Source: Bryoerythrophyllum caledonicum (taxonomy: Eukaryota; Streptophyta; Bryopsida; Pottiales; Pottiaceae). From it: 64,000 bases of DNA. The notes under the pieces were generated by a model. That model did no database searches. It was not told the origin of the DNA and worked only from the letters and a program-made list of their open reading frames with translations. The stretch is taken from assembly GCA_963971425.1 (NCBI GenBank), contig OZ020515.1, forward strand, positions 5,200,678 through 5,264,677, written 5' to 3'. Shown piece by piece: positions 1-11,874 of this stretch (the first letter of the stretch is position 1; each line of letters opens with the position of its first letter). The translations under genes were made by a program, and so were the position numbers.

Positions 1-238
1 GAACGACGAAGGGAACGACCTTGGGAACAAAGAAGGGAGCAAGGGTCTTGGGGTTACCCCCTTGGAGGGCGCTCATTCGAAGAGTGGGAGGTAGGAGTGA
101 GAGAGGTGTGTGGTAAGAGCTAGGAAACCGAGAGAGGTGTGTGGAAGGAGAGAGAGAGGTAGGGTTTAGATTTCCCCCTCCTGTGGGCTGGAATGTGATT
201 CAATCGTTGTGAAAATAGGAGAGTAGATAGATTAGAAA

Positions 239-480
239 GTTGGCTTTCCAACAAGCTCAAGAACACGCGGATCGGAGCTGTGACGACGAAGATACGGGCG
301 GCGGAGTGAGGACGACCAGCTGGAGGATCGATCGGTGGCGGATCTCATACGGCCTCAGGTTTTCCCTCGTCAGTAGCGGAGTTCTTGTCCAATCGGGCTA
401 AGATTTTAGGAGTAGATAGATTAGAACGTTGGCTTTCCAACAAGCTCAAGAACGCGCGGATCGGAGCTGTGACGACGAAG
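239..480 (+). repeat. ~189-bp tandem unit (about 1.3 copies) in copy A
   Basis: The unit begins GTTGGCTTTCCAACAAGCTC and restarts 189 bp later at 428. The same unit occurs about four times in copy B (39985-40640) and about six times in copy C (62879-63860), so array length differs in every copy of the large repeat. No coding function is evident. Confidence 0.85.
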
Positions 481-514
481 ATACGGGCTGCGGAGTGAAG
501 AGCACCATCAAGAT

Positions 515-694
515 GAGCAAGATCACGAGCTGAACAAGAGGAGCAAGATCACGAGCTGAACAAGAGGAGCAAGATCACGAGCTGAACAAGAGGAGCAAGA
601 TCACGAGCTGAACAAGAGGAGCAAGATCACGAGCTGAACAAGAGGAGCAAGATCACGAGCTGAACAAGAGGAGCAAGATCACGAGCTGACCAAG
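515..694 (+). repeat. 26-bp minisatellite, about 7 units
   Basis: Units of 26 bp starting GAGCAAGATCACGAGCTG follow each other without spacers from 515 to 694. The last unit is slightly altered. The inverted copy at 39868-39980 has only about 4 units, so the array has changed length since the two arms diverged. There are no spacers of unique sequence, so it is not a CRISPR-like array. Confidence 0.95.
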
Positions 695-1529
695 CAAGTC
701 GAAGGCTAAGGATGGAGGGTGAACCGAATTAACTCAGGGAGCCCCTTTTCTTTTCTCCATCGAACCTCTTCAATTCCATGTGTATGACTTGAACCCTAAT
801 TTTCTAAATACAAAAACCACGCGGAAGCGCTGCCAATTTTTCGGTAGAATTAGGGTTTGCTATATATTCAACTAAATAACCGATTAGAGCGCCATTAGTA
901 AGTGAACACAACTGGAGGCTCACTCTTAGTAAGGCTGGGGTGGATTCTTGTGTGAATGAATGTGATACATGCATAGGAATGTGGTGCATGATCTTGAATA
1001 AAGTCATATGTTGAAGGTGCACTGCTGGTCGCTGGCTGGGAGGTCCAGGGTCGAGTCAAATGATCAATTGAAGGCTGCCATCGTGTTAAGCAAGAAAAAC
1101 TAATAAGAATACAAAAAACAAACGTAAAAAACGGAGTCATAATCACGAAGATAATGAAGAATTAAACTTTTAACATAAAAAGAGGAGCCTGTCTGCTGGT
1201 TGCTGTTGTTAGGGTCGCACTTGGGCCTAGAATTGGTGGTTAAGGTGCTAATCAAGTTCACAAGGAAAAATTGAACCTAATGGAGCTTTAAAACATTGGA
1301 AACAAAGCTTTGAGGCGGAATTTACGCTTGTCTAAAGGTTGGATTCAACCTAAGGCTCAATTCAGCCATCACATCACTAATTATTAACGAACCCTCTTAA
1401 GTGACCACGCCTTGGGTCATCATGCTTGTATGAATGGTTAAAGTATGTTTGCACAAGGGGCTGCATCCCATATGTAGGATCTTGTGTTCAAGATAAGCCA
1501 CCCCATTAGAGGGCGGTTTATTTGGCTCA

Positions 1530-2929
1530 CAGTCAACAATCTTGTTTTTCAAGCTATTGATTGTATGCTCTAGGACATAACGGAACCAATTGTGTCTTCT
1601 AAAGCAATCACTTTTGTGATGTGAAGCAATTTCAGACAGAAAAAGACTATTTGTTGTTTTCAAGGGCTTGTGACCAGTCATTGTTGTAACATCAATCAAG
1701 GAGTCTTATATGTGGGGCCACGTTAAGGTGTGCACCTTATGTCAATATATGTGTGCCGCTACAATCTCTATGACGCTTGATGACTTCGGAAATCAGGCGT
1801 TTGTGGATTGATTTTTGGCGCTTGGAGAAGGGAATCTAGACATTGTTGAGGAAGACTATGTCCAATGTCTACACAATATAGTATTGCCAAGGAACAAACT
1901 ATGGAAAATCTAATTGACGCGGTTGATTCCGAAATTGCAAATGGCCGTGGCGCAAGGGAATTTTATAGTAGTTGCACTATTCTTGCAATACGCAACAAAG
2001 ACTTGGTAATATGAAGAAGAACTCCGGTCTTTTATGAAGGGACGCAGTGAATAAAGTGTCTTTCTGTTCCACCACTAAACTAGTGTCCACCAGACATAGG
2101 TTTAGTAGCATGGAATTATTCACCCTCTCGAGGATAGAGACTTGGTAAAATTTAACAATGTTGTACTTGGCATGGTGCATATGTAATGACATCAAACGCA
2201 TTGTCCACCGTTGCTCGGCTCAAGTGATTGAAGGGGAAGTCTTTTGAGGTGATTTTGAAAGGTGCGTTGCATTTATACTATGGATTTTTTTGGTTACTAA
2301 GAGCCTTGAACTTCCATTTCCAATACGTTGTCGTGTTGTAAATTACTACACTATGTAAAAAGATAATATAGATACAAAAAGTGTGGTCGTAGAGTGACCT
2401 ACAGTTTAATTCAATGTGGGAACATTTGGAGCTTGTTAGCCTAGCTTGGATGTACTACATCTCTTGTCTCTAGCTCAGGGGTAGGTAGGTGGCCAGTTGG
2501 CTGCTTATTTTTCTGCTCTCACTAGCAAGTGCCAAACCGCAGCCGCCCGAACAGTTCAACGAGCTCAATGAGACTCGAACTCGGAATCAGTCGGCGGATA
2601 ACAAACGGGCTCTAACAGCCAACCAAGTCTGCAACTTGGCGATTATCATCGAGCCCGCAATAGTCTTATACTGCTACAGATAAGTCGTTTGTTTCTTAAT
2701 TTGACTTTACTGTGGACCATCTTTTAGATGGAAAGGCATCTATGGCTACTTAAATTTGCTTAGCCGTTTCCAATTAAAGAAATGTCATTGAGTTAGTGTT
2801 AGGGAAGGCAAGCTTCTTGATGAAGTTATCGAAAAACATATAAAGGGTAGATGGTTGCCGTGCCTTATGCATTATTTCAGGTCATTATTAGTTTGGATTG
2901 TTTCTTCTTAGTTTCTATAGGTTGATAGT
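1530..2929. other. Gene-free spacer inside copy A
   Basis: I see no supportable gene here. A short block at about 2011-2096 (containing AAGAAGAACTCCGGT and GTTCCACCACTAA) recurs in diverged form at about 20664-20739, so it is a dispersed repeat. The ORF at 2489-2683 begins with GTG in the raw sequence and has only a short hydrophobic start, so I do not call it. Confidence 0.5.
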
Positions 2930-3361
2930 ATGGCTTCTCAAGACCCTGATGATTGGGAATTCCCTTTAGCTCACTCACCGGATGATCTAATTCAACTTTC
3001 TCAACCATCAACATCAAGGCGACGTGAGCAAGAGGAAGCAGGGCCTTTTGAGCGTCGTGTTCAACCACGTACCGCTTTTGATCCTCAACAAGTTGCTTTG
3101 ACAAGTTTAAGAAGTTTACAACCGGAGGCAAGAACTCTAGTAATCGTCTTGGAGGCTGGAGATGTGCTTATCGAAGGCCATCAAGTGGTGTTTGAAGGGT
3201 GTTTTCAAAACACTAATGAAGGTCAAATGGTAACCCGCTTATCCAATGACATTGGTCACCGTCTTTGGCTTCAAGGCCCGCTCAGACACTTGGGTAGTGA
3301 AAGACGAGCAAGTTACCTTGCTACTATTCTTCGTGAGATTCTTGACTTTTTACATGTTTAA
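2930..3361 (+). CDS. Hypothetical protein, related to the extra ORF of the Gypsy element
   Basis: An ORF of 143 codons starts at ATG 2930, with GTTGATAGT just upstream. I recognise no characterised domain. The sequence is hydrophilic, with a Q/S/R-rich first third and a C-terminal segment GHRLWLQGPLRHL...ILDFLHV. That ending resembles GHHRWLLGHPRELS...LRFLHHP at the end of the 219-codon ORF at 52388-53047, which lies between pol and the 3' LTR of the retrotransposon. A second weaker match pairs LAHSPDDLIQLSQPS with LADLPDREISLIQPP. I infer that this is the remnant of the same accessory ORF from a related, older element. I see no gag or pol beside it. A chance resemblance between two low-complexity proteins remains possible. 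Confidence 0.45.
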   Translation: MASQDPDDWEFPLAHSPDDLIQLSQPSTSRRREQEEAGPFERRVQPRTAFDPQQVALTSLRSLQPEARTLVIVLEAGDVLIEGHQVVFEGCFQNTNEGQMVTRLSNDIGHRLWLQGPLRHLGSERRASYLATILREILDFLHV

Positions 3362-4714
3362 TCCATCTAGGGGCTGAAGTTGAGACAAAATATTGTTATT
3401 TCTCTTTATTTATTTATGGTTAGTTGTTGTTGAAGAAACCCGGTCTTTAGATTGATGACCAGATAGTTAGTGTTTAAAAATACAAAAGATAGAAGGGGTA
3501 GAGGGATGATAAGAGTTGATAAGGGGGAGAATTTGGGCAACCAATGGGGTTTAAGATGCCCATGTGGCCTTTGAATGGGCTGAGGTTAGTTGTGATTGGC
3601 TCTTTTCCTCGTTTTGGGGGTTGGGTTCTTCTTTACCAAGGAGGGGCTGGACTGCGAGGGCTCTCTCTGGTTGTTTTTGTTGTAGTTTGTTTTGGATTTT
3701 AATTGTGTTGTAGCCTTTGTTGTTAGCTCTCCATGAAGCTATCACTCGGTCTTAGAGCTAAAAGTATGAGTGAACGGCGCCTTGTCGAACACAAGGGGGT
3801 CTACTGCCCCATGTTTTCATGAGCAGTAGGTTTGAAGCCTTGTAGCGAGTTGTACAAAGTATATCTAAATGACATCTTTGGTGAGTATTTGTACACTGTA
3901 AATAGCTTTCCAAAGAGCTATCTTATGCTCTATTTCGAGCTTTTGTGAAGTCATAGCACTAGTTTGAAAGAAGAGGGGTCAGCTGATTTGAGTTTTTGTA
4001 AGAAGTAACTTTGATTGCACATAGCGGCTGGCCAGATGAGTTTCTGAAAGTAAAATTTGGTGTGTATGTGGTGTATTTTAGTGGCTTTTCAAGTAGCTAT
4101 AGCACGTCTCATTCCGAGTTTGTATAAAACCATAGTGGTATTTTGAATTAGAAGGTTAATCAAGAGTTTAAAAGAGAGTTTGAGTTCGGTTTATACTTAA
4201 TGAGAGATTAGATAAATGATTTCAAAGGGAGTAAGGGTATATAGGAGAAGGGTATGAAATGGTTAGGGTATGTAAGGGTAAGGGTATGTGGGATTGAGGT
4301 TAATTAGGGAATTAATTATCTTAATCAAAGTTAATTGTGTTAAGTAAGATTAACTAGTCTAATTGTAATCAATTAGCTTAACTAAAATTAAGTGGATTAA
4401 TCAAGGTTAATCATTTTAGTTAAATATAATTATCTTAACTATTAATTAATTATTATTAAGTGGAATTAGTTAATTTAATCAGAGTTTGATTAAGGCTTGA
4501 TTTAGATTAAGGATAATTAATATTTTGAGTTAAGTTTTTGAGAGACAAGTTCTACAAGACATCTGCATCATGTCTTATTATATGTACATCGAGTTTTATT
4601 ATACAAGTTGAAGATCGGAGGCCTTTCTGATATGGTGAATGAGGACTTATAAGTTTATATGGACTTGGACACAAATCATATGTTCTATATTCTCCCTTTC
4701 CCTCTCTAAACTAA
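3362..4714. other. AT-rich spacer with degenerate repeats
   Basis: No gene is supportable. Two related ~70-bp blocks (about 3908-3970 and 4081-4146, both with TAGCTAT...TTCCGAGTTT-like sequence) form a diverged tandem pair. From about 4290 to 4510 the sequence is built of short TTAATTA/AATTAG-type words with no reading frame. The minus ORF at 3551-3745 has no recognisable features. Confidence 0.4.
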
Positions 4715-5101
4715 GTGCAGCCAAGAACCCTGTGTTTTCCTGAAGCAAAGACTCTCTACACGACAACGCCACAAGCCATTTCCAAATTGTGTTGTGTATG
4801 CCATGACTATCAACAAGTAACAGAGACAACAATTTCCAAAGTTGATATCAACCTGGTCAAGGATATTTTTTCACATGGACAACTATATGTTGCATTTTTG
4901 CTTGCAACGGCTTCCAAAAATGTTTTGGTGCTTTTGGAAAGAAGATTACATGGAGATGACAAAATATGCGCAATGTTGTTCACAATAAAGTTCTTTGGTG
5001 ATTGGATTTTGTCGTCACTTAATTCTCTAATGACTCCAATTTTTGACAAGTTTTATGTCACTGGAAATTGCCCTTGTCCCATCAGGACGACGAGTATCTA
5101 A
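4715..5101 (+). pseudogene. PIF1/Helitron-type helicase C-terminal remnant
   Basis: The middle of this 128-codon ORF, roughly residues 45-75, reads VKDIFSHGQLYVAFLLATAS. This resembles the last conserved block (motif VI region) of PIF1 and Helitron Rep-helicase proteins, typically a SHGQLYVALSRAT-type sequence followed by a KNhxVLL strand. Here the SR before A/VT is replaced by LL, which should destroy the usual arginine finger. No upstream helicase motifs (Walker A or B) are visible within the preceding kilobase. I read it as the 3' stump of a Helitron or a PIF1-like gene. The 5' part of the ORF (to about residue 40) is probably not coding. Confidence 0.5.
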
Positions 5102-6172
5102 ACTTGTTTGTTCATAAAAATAATATCATATTTAAATTTATTACAATGATCCATTTATTAGCCGTCAAATGATGATCGACACCATAGACTTGGAAAGGGG
5201 GAAAATCATAGTTTAAAATCAACTGTCGACTTGGCTGTTGGAGCTTCTCGCTATGACCCCTTAAACTCTAAAATTTGAATTGTCAACTATATATTTTCAC
5301 CTTAGATCATAAACACTCGAAATACCTTGTGCATCAAAGACAACTATCTCTCACCATAGCATGATCCATCCTTAGATCAAAACTCAAATTGTGGGGAAAT
5401 AAAGCAACGCTATCTTGTGAGCAGTGAGAGGCAAGCGGTGGACAAAAAAAATTCAGAAAATTGGAAAAAAATGGCAATTAATTTTTTAAATGTGAAATTT
5501 TGGTACAACTACTAATTTTGGAGACGAATTCTATACAGAGTATTAAATTAAGAAGTTGTCCTATAACCGTGGCACTTGAGTTTACAATTCTCAAGCTTCT
5601 GGAATAACCTTTTTTAATATTTAATTTTTGAATAATCTACATTTGTATGGAGCCATATATAGAGTCTAAGAAGAGTTTGTGATTTTAAAATGAAAGTGTC
5701 CTGCTAATATATTTCACTATACTGGTTCAACATCGGTTGAATTAATTCTTCATTGATATTGCCGTCATTTGAATAATATGGGTACTAACGATTTTAACAA
5801 ATGTATTAGGGTGGTATTGCAGAGGTATCAAATGGATATCACCATAGTATTACATGGATACAACATAGGTATCACTTGGATCCACATGGATATCACCATA
5901 GTATTACATGGATACAACATAGGTATCACATGGATACCACATGGATATCACCTAGGTTCAATGTTGAGTACGCCAATTAATTATTCATAACAAACTCAGT
6001 ATATACATGAACTGTATTCATGTCTACGTCTATGACTTTGCAACTCTGCGTCAAAGCAATCTAAAATTGTAGATATTTTTGAGAAGTACGACAATATAGC
6101 CTATCTTACTCTTGGGTAGAAAAGTTGGCAAGCTCTAGGATCCGCATGATTTCATTGAAGTTATAGCTGGGA
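5102..6172. other. AT-rich spacer
   Basis: Apart from the minisatellite at 5832-5960, this stretch is AT-rich and shows no gene. It ends at the 3' end of the SWIM-type pseudogene. Confidence 0.4.
5832..5960 (+). repeat. 54-bp minisatellite
   Basis: A 54-bp unit starting ATGGATATCACCATAGTATT at 5832 restarts at 5886, and a partial third unit follows. It is itself built of variants of ATGGATA(T/C)CAC. It translates as a repeated HGYNIGITW-type peptide, but nothing suggests it is translated. Similar ATGGATACCACC words appear at about 43200. Confidence 0.9.
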
Positions 6173-8769
6173 GCATGCATAAATAAGTCCTTGTAATCCA
6201 TTTTACCAAGGTAATGTAAGATGTAATACACATGCTTGCAATACTTCCATTGTCCCTTCTTCCCCAACGCCTCCAATTGCATCTTTAGAAGTCAAGGCAG
6301 GAACACCCCGGAAGGTCAGTCAAGGTGATGTAATAGAACCTGTCCTTTTCTATGTCAAGAGTAAAAATGCATCTCCATCTCGGATATGATAAGGCATAGA
6401 GGTTTGAGACGTAACAATTAATCATGAGAGCGGCGTTTGACCACATATTGCATTGTTCAATTGTTGGAACATTTGTTGTTTTACAAATTGTGTAGCCGTT
6501 CTTGAAGGTGTGGTAAGAATTCGGATTTGCTGGAACGAGGAAGTGCGACCTTAGAAGGGGCATGTCCATAGACGTTTGGAATTATCTTTGTGGTAAAAGA
6601 GATCCACGCTGCTGCAACTGGAAACCTGCTTCTTCCAACGCTAGTACGTGCTGCACTATTAAATTAGTGCTAATCTTCACATGCCATGTCATTAGAACTA
6701 TTGGCTAATTGACCACAAATAGTTTCTTGGACTCCTTCACACAACGACCAATGTCATCAGGACAAAATGAGAATTCAGCGAAGACATTCCATGGTGGTCT
6801 GTAATCTTTCTTCATACCGGCATATGTAGAGACCAAAGCCCCATGACTCCCATGCCCAACCTTAGTGTTGCACTGCTCTCCAGTGTGAACTTGTAATGTT
6901 CGGCATTTTCGAGCAGACTTTTTAGAGAGGCCGACAATGTGCCACTTCAATGGATCACAGTCCGATTCCAAAACGAATGTTGTATGGTGGACTTCCGAGT
7001 CTTGTTCGCTAAAGGCTTCTTCAATACGCGCTCGAGTCACTCTTTGGATATCACAAGGGACAAAGTAGTTCAGTGTATCCGATTTGTGGGAATCGTGGAG
7101 AGACCCGTGTGGCATGTCAAGCTTGCGCTTCGTGGATCCAAAAATTTCAGCACCTTCTATGCCGCCCATCCTAGTTAGTAGATCCTCACCCCAGCTATGA
7201 ATTTGGGATCTCCTGAGCGTTGAGCAGAGCGCAGACAAAGCATACCTTTGTCAGGACCTTTTCTAGACGTGCCACCTTTCAATCATGTACGATACAAAGT
7301 AATCTCCATGAAAACACAAATGACGTCGTCCACAATCGTTGTATACAAACATGTCATCATATTTCTGAATTGTTGTAGCCAACAATTGTGGACAATTTCC
7401 GCAAGGTTGCACAATGGCATGTCGGATCTCTTGGCAAGTCTGAGATCTTGAGTAAACGCAACAACTGTCATTAATATGATTTTTAAATTTTTTTGAGAGT
7501 GAACATTGAAGGTTACGTATATCAAAGTAGGAATGAGTACTCACAAGCTGCATAGCACCGCCCCATTGTTGATAATGGAAGTGCCAGAAAGCCATCCAAT
7601 CCGCCAAAGTTCAACGCCCAGTTTTGGTAGTTGCACCGGAAGACTTTCACCAGCCACAAATTATATTGTATTAAGCTTCAGCCTCCTCTTGAGTCTTCGC
7701 ATTTTTTCAGTTCTTGTAGAGGGCTATGTACAGCGCTGCTCTTGGCAACCGGGAATAATGCTTCTGGTAGTGGCGCGCTTAAGACACTTAGTCCAATGGA
7801 ACAAACAAGTCTATTATTTATTCTCCATGGACTTGCCCTTGTCATCGTTGCCATAAACTCGCCAAATGGCATGCCAATTTGCACTTGTACTGTCTGCCAT
7901 GAATCCTTTGAAGTTTGTTCTTTTTGCCCATGGTTCTAACTTCTTCATTGTATCATTCAAGTTTTCCTAGAACAGTTGTGGGCTTCAACATCCTCCGATT
8001 ACATGTCGCACATAGCAATTGTCATGACTCTATAATACTTACTGTTGTACACATGACATGCCATGGTAGTCCAGCCCTTGATCCATTTTACATGATCAAA
8101 CATCAGCCAACAATCTTGAAGGTCCCCTCCGATTTGCATACGCTTAACAAGGTCAACACTACTACTTGGGCGATCAACGGACATCTTTAATACAAAAACT
8201 TTACCTCTAAATTTGACCCGGGAACTTGTTCTCATGGATGAATTTGAACTTTGACGACTCATTCAGGTCCATGATGTTGTCCATTACTTTCTTCCATCCA
8301 CTATAGAACCTCTTGCATGTTGATACAAGATTTCTAATGTTTGGAGATGATAGAGTCTCAAATTGGTCCAGGACAACATCCATTGAGGCTCCTTCAAGGC
8401 TCAACGATTTGGAGCCCGGACGGATCAAGTAGTCGGAGAGGAAAGTCTTACTCATAGCCATGACTATTGCTGAGTTGGTTGCCTTTGTTGTTTGTTGGAC
8501 TTCCTTTGCAACGCAGTCATGCACGACGTCCATCGCGGTTTGATCAATGCCTTTCAAGATGTAATGATAATGATGTCCAAAATGAATGGCCACTTGCTCC
8601 ACTTGGTTTGATTTGTTCGACCTTTGTTCCTACACTTATAGTTACAAGTCGGGTTTGGGCATTGGAGATTCCTAGTACATGTTGACTTCCGGTACGTCAA
8701 GCCAAAATCATATTTGATGTTTGTAGTCATCGTCCGGCACCATGCATGGCCGTCATATTGTATGGTCAT
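6173..8769 (-). pseudogene. Broken SWIM-domain transposase-like gene
   Basis: Fragments on the minus strand line up as one decayed gene read from 8769 to 6173. The first (8769-8554) has a cysteine-rich module, CTRNLQCPNPTCNYKCRNKG, of the zinc-binding type found at the N-terminus of some plant transposon proteins. Middle fragments (8602-8207, 7607-7263, 7238-6705) are unrecognised; one has HTGEQCNTKVGHGSHG. The fragment at 6569-6285 ends in PGCSCLDF then a stop. In a shifted frame (about 6284-6173) follow KKGQWKYCKHVYYILHYLG. CxC plus CKH about 19 residues later is the SWIM zinc-finger pattern of MULE/FAR1-type transposases. The two halves are separated by a one-base shift, and other frameshifts separate the middle parts. 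I cannot place the DDE residues. A MULE-like identity is likely but not proven. Confidence 0.55.
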
Positions 8770-10359
8770 TCCATCAAAGCCTTCACTCAGCGCAAGTTAT
8801 TCATGAACCATATTCTTGACTTTAAACATCATAAACTTTCAATCCTTCCAGTAAAAAATATTGCAATTTTGTATGAAAGATACTTTGTAAGTCCAAATTG
8901 AGATCCAAAGGTCAAACACTAATTAAAAGTGTACGTGCAATATAATCCTTTCCTCATAGCACTTAAAGCATCAAACTATTAAAGCCAAATTTTCACAAAC
9001 AATAATCGTGACAAAGTCAAGTTTTTGAAGGAATTGACAACTTGACTGTAACTCACACAAGTACGCTAAGACGTATTTACCATCCAAATGGTTAACACAA
9101 ATTAGGGTTTGGAAAAACATTACTGTCACAATTGACTTTTCTTCGCGCTATTAGTCGCGTGCTCCTGTATAAATTGTCGTGCCACTCACCTGCACAATCG
9201 GGAAACTTGACTGTGTGAGCGGTCGGAGAGCGGTTAGCGTGAGCGGTGAGCAGAGATCTGTAGGCAAGTATTTATTTTTATTTTTGGGATTATAATCTAT
9301 TAGGGCCTAAAGCGGTGGAATTTTATCAAGTACATTAGTTGAATATAATTCTGTAATCCTGTAACCGGAAGACAATATTTACATTATTTAGGAATTACAA
9401 GTATTGGTAGTGGAGTATACTATCCTATTGCCGTGGAATTAAACGTCATGAAAGATTGAAAGCGCAATATAAAAATCCTTGCAATGATAAGTACAATGAG
9501 AGAGGGTGATAAAGAATGCCTAATATCGTGGATAAATACATATGGGCGAAGTTGAAAAGGGAGTGCATGACTTACTTTGCTTTGGCAAATGATATGGGAC
9601 ATTGACATGTTTAGATATTTTGTGACGAGATGCCACAATAGGATCGCCGCTTCCAGCACCCTCTGGGAGGTGATTTAAAAAACAATTACTAACTCATATT
9701 ATTTTTGGCATTTTTTATTATCCCGCGCTCTTATTTTCATTCACCAACACCCTTTACTATATGTTGATAAGAATTAAGTATATTTTATGTGTGAGTCTAT
9801 TTATATTACATTCTGTTTTTCCTTTATCTTATTAATTCCTACAACTTATTTTACCTTATGTGGTCAAAAATGAAATATAAAAAATGAAAACTTTATTTTA
9901 AGCTACTCTATGGTGAAATCCTTTTGATTGTTTTAGAGTTTCAAACTCCGAAACGGTAAAAGATTGTCACTTGTCACCCCTAGGTTGTTAAAATAATTGT
10001 GGTTCCTATTATGCTCTGTCTATTCTTGCTCTATATACATGACTTAGTTATCATAGACCAATAATGCCATATATTGAACTATGTCAAACACATCAAGATA
10101 AATACAAACTGCCAATACTGAAAGAAAATTCAGTTCATCTTTACAACCAATCACCAATAAAAATGTATGTATGGGATATATATTTGTCATATTTCAAAAT
10201 CTAGGCTAGACAATCTCAATACCATATATGAAGCCAATGAATGAAGTACAAAATATATAAATAAGAGAAAGGAATAATACTTGCAAAACCAAAGCCACAT
10301 AAATCACAACAACTCATACAAAAAATCTAAGTTGAATTTTCACTGCCCTCTATTGCTAC
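8770..10359. other. Upstream flank of the SWIM gene and AT-rich spacer
   Basis: No gene is supportable. At about 9204-9249 a GAGCGG-rich block (GTGTGAGCGGTCGGAGAGCG followed by TGAGCGGTGAGCAGAG) resembles, in inverted orientation, a block near 36200-36260. The remainder is AT-rich. The minus ORF at 9420-9659 has no recognisable features. Confidence 0.35.
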
Positions 10360-10638
10360 GGCCAGGGCGAATTGACCTCCTCGCTGGGACTTATCCGAGT
10401 TGGGCCCCATCTTAATTGCATGGGGTCATTTTTTGGCCCTCTTATTTTGGGGGTCCAGAGGCTTTTTTTGAAATTTTTTGGACAAATTTGGGGCCTATGG
10501 CTATTGTTTACACGCACGGGATCCTTCCTTGCTATAAATAGGGACCCATCCAAAAACAAAATGGGGGCCAGGTTTGGCTCCACCACCTTGTGGCCCCCTC
10601 GGGTAAGTCCCACCGAGGAGGTCAATTTGCCCTAGCCC
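10360..10638. mobile_element. MULE-type MITE, 279 bp, with 9-bp TSD
   Basis: The element begins GGCCAGGGCGAATTGACCTC and its right end is the inverted match GAGGTCAATTTGCCCTAGCC. The terminal inverted repeats agree over about 40 bp with around six mismatches. It is flanked by a perfect 9-bp direct repeat TATTGCTAC at 10351-10359 and 10639-10647. An 8-10-bp duplication is the hallmark of Mutator-like elements, so this is a short non-autonomous MULE. The two overlapping mirror-image ORFs (10356-10625 minus, 10372-10635 plus) are by-products of the inverted repeats. A TATA-like TATAAATAGGG sits at about 10535. Confidence 0.9.
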
Positions 10639-11874
10639 TATTGCTACCACATATACAAACTAATTAACGCTAGGGTTGAAACCACAGCTCTTGTAAACTG
10701 ATTGTGGAAAATGTGCTATAGCAAAGGCATATGCATAGTCTCGGCATATGTTGGACGTGTAAATGACTTTGGAGGAGACATGGTGGAGGCCATCAATTTT
10801 CCAAAGAATAGATAATATAAGTAAAGATAAATTAAAATGATTTCAGTAGAAAGACGAAAAATTCATTAAAAAATGAACTTACTTACTCAAACGGTTGCGC
10901 TTTGCCACATGACAAATTGGAACCTCATCTTCACCAAAGACAATATTTGATCCGGTTGGAATTGATAAAATTGTAGCATCTTCTTGAAGAGCAAAAGAAG
11001 CGCCTCAAAAATGAGTGCATTGGCATCAAAGCCAATTAGACGTCGATCTAGCCTCTTTTTTGCAAGAATAAAAGCTCTTGAACTTAAAAAAAAATCAGAT
11101 TTGGAAACAATTAAATGAAGATTGAGTGCATAAAAAGCCACTTTTAATAAGTTGTACTTGCACCTGTGGCAGCAATGGCATCCTCAGGTTGACCATATCT
11201 CCCTTCACAAAACCAAAAGAAATATTAAATCAGGTACCGAGCTCTTTAAATCTAAACCCTTAGTAAATGCTTTTGTGGATAAAATGTCGACTTCTGAGTG
11301 ACGATTGGCCATTGAGATCGAAAACACTCACCTAATGAGATGTTCTTAAGGATTGCACCCTCGATCTCTTTGCTCAGCTTCAATGTCATGCCTACAGTCT
11401 GACGCAATGAAACCAGGAGCCACAACATTCAATAGAAGGAATTGTGCAATCCACTCATCAATATCCTTTTGGATGATTTTGTGAAACAGAGTGAGGTTTG
11501 TCACATGCTTGGAGGTGCCGGCACTGGTAGGCCTCTTTGGCCTAGCCAGCAACCAACTACTAAAGTCACCCCTCCACCCAAAGCCATCCAAAGGACCGTG
11601 GTTGTAGCTAAGATCAACATAGTCCATGCTTCCAAATGGATGGCATACTTGTCGAGAGATGCATATGAACACGTTTCTTGAGCATCCGTATCGCGATGAT
11701 ATCTTGCCTCACGAGATCAATAATCCAACTCTCAAATCCAATTTGTGAATGAACAATCTAAAACTTGATGAATGTTGCTTTCATTGCTAAATGTGATATA
11801 CTTTTGTTGTCACCACTAGATTTAGATTACAAAAGACTAGAGCCTCGATAGGCCTTGCCTTCACAGTTTGAATA
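10639..11874. other. AT-rich spacer with weak ORFs
   Basis: I recognise no gene. Two minus ORFs (11141-10887 and 11672-11346) have no known motifs and may be remnants of one decayed gene. Confidence 0.3.

Larger units (their letters stand above)
1..1529 (+). repeat. Long inverted repeat, copy A
   Basis: This segment returns in reverse complement at 39035-40851. The inner boundary is sharp: the match stops at TTTGGCTCA (1521-1529), opposite TGAGCCAAA at 39035. A sampled 95-base stretch near 1200-1300 shows about three differences, so I estimate roughly 97% identity. The left end is cut by the window edge, and copy B continues about 1.4 kb past the base that pairs with position 1. Copy A holds a ~189-bp tandem unit (about 239-480), a 26-bp tandem array (515-694) and about 830 bp of unique sequence. 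ORFs read from it (804-1022, 895-1146, 1397-1699 on minus) are mirror images of those in copy B and are not convincing genes. The pair could be terminal repeats of a giant element, perhaps MULE-like because a SWIM gene lies between them, or an inverted segmental duplication. Confidence 0.85.

Noticed and set aside
515..694. CRISPR-like array
   Set aside because: The 26-bp units abut with no unique spacers, and the DNA is plant-like. It is a plain minisatellite.
804..1699. Three minus-strand genes in copy A
   Set aside because: The same ORFs appear in copy B as parts of a repeat, with no known domains, and are altered where the repeat ends.
2489..2683. Small secreted protein
   Set aside because: The frame starts at GTG, not ATG, and has only a weak hydrophobic start; there is no further support.
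10356..10635. Two overlapping genes on opposite strands
   Set aside because: They are mirror images produced by the inverted repeats of the MITE.
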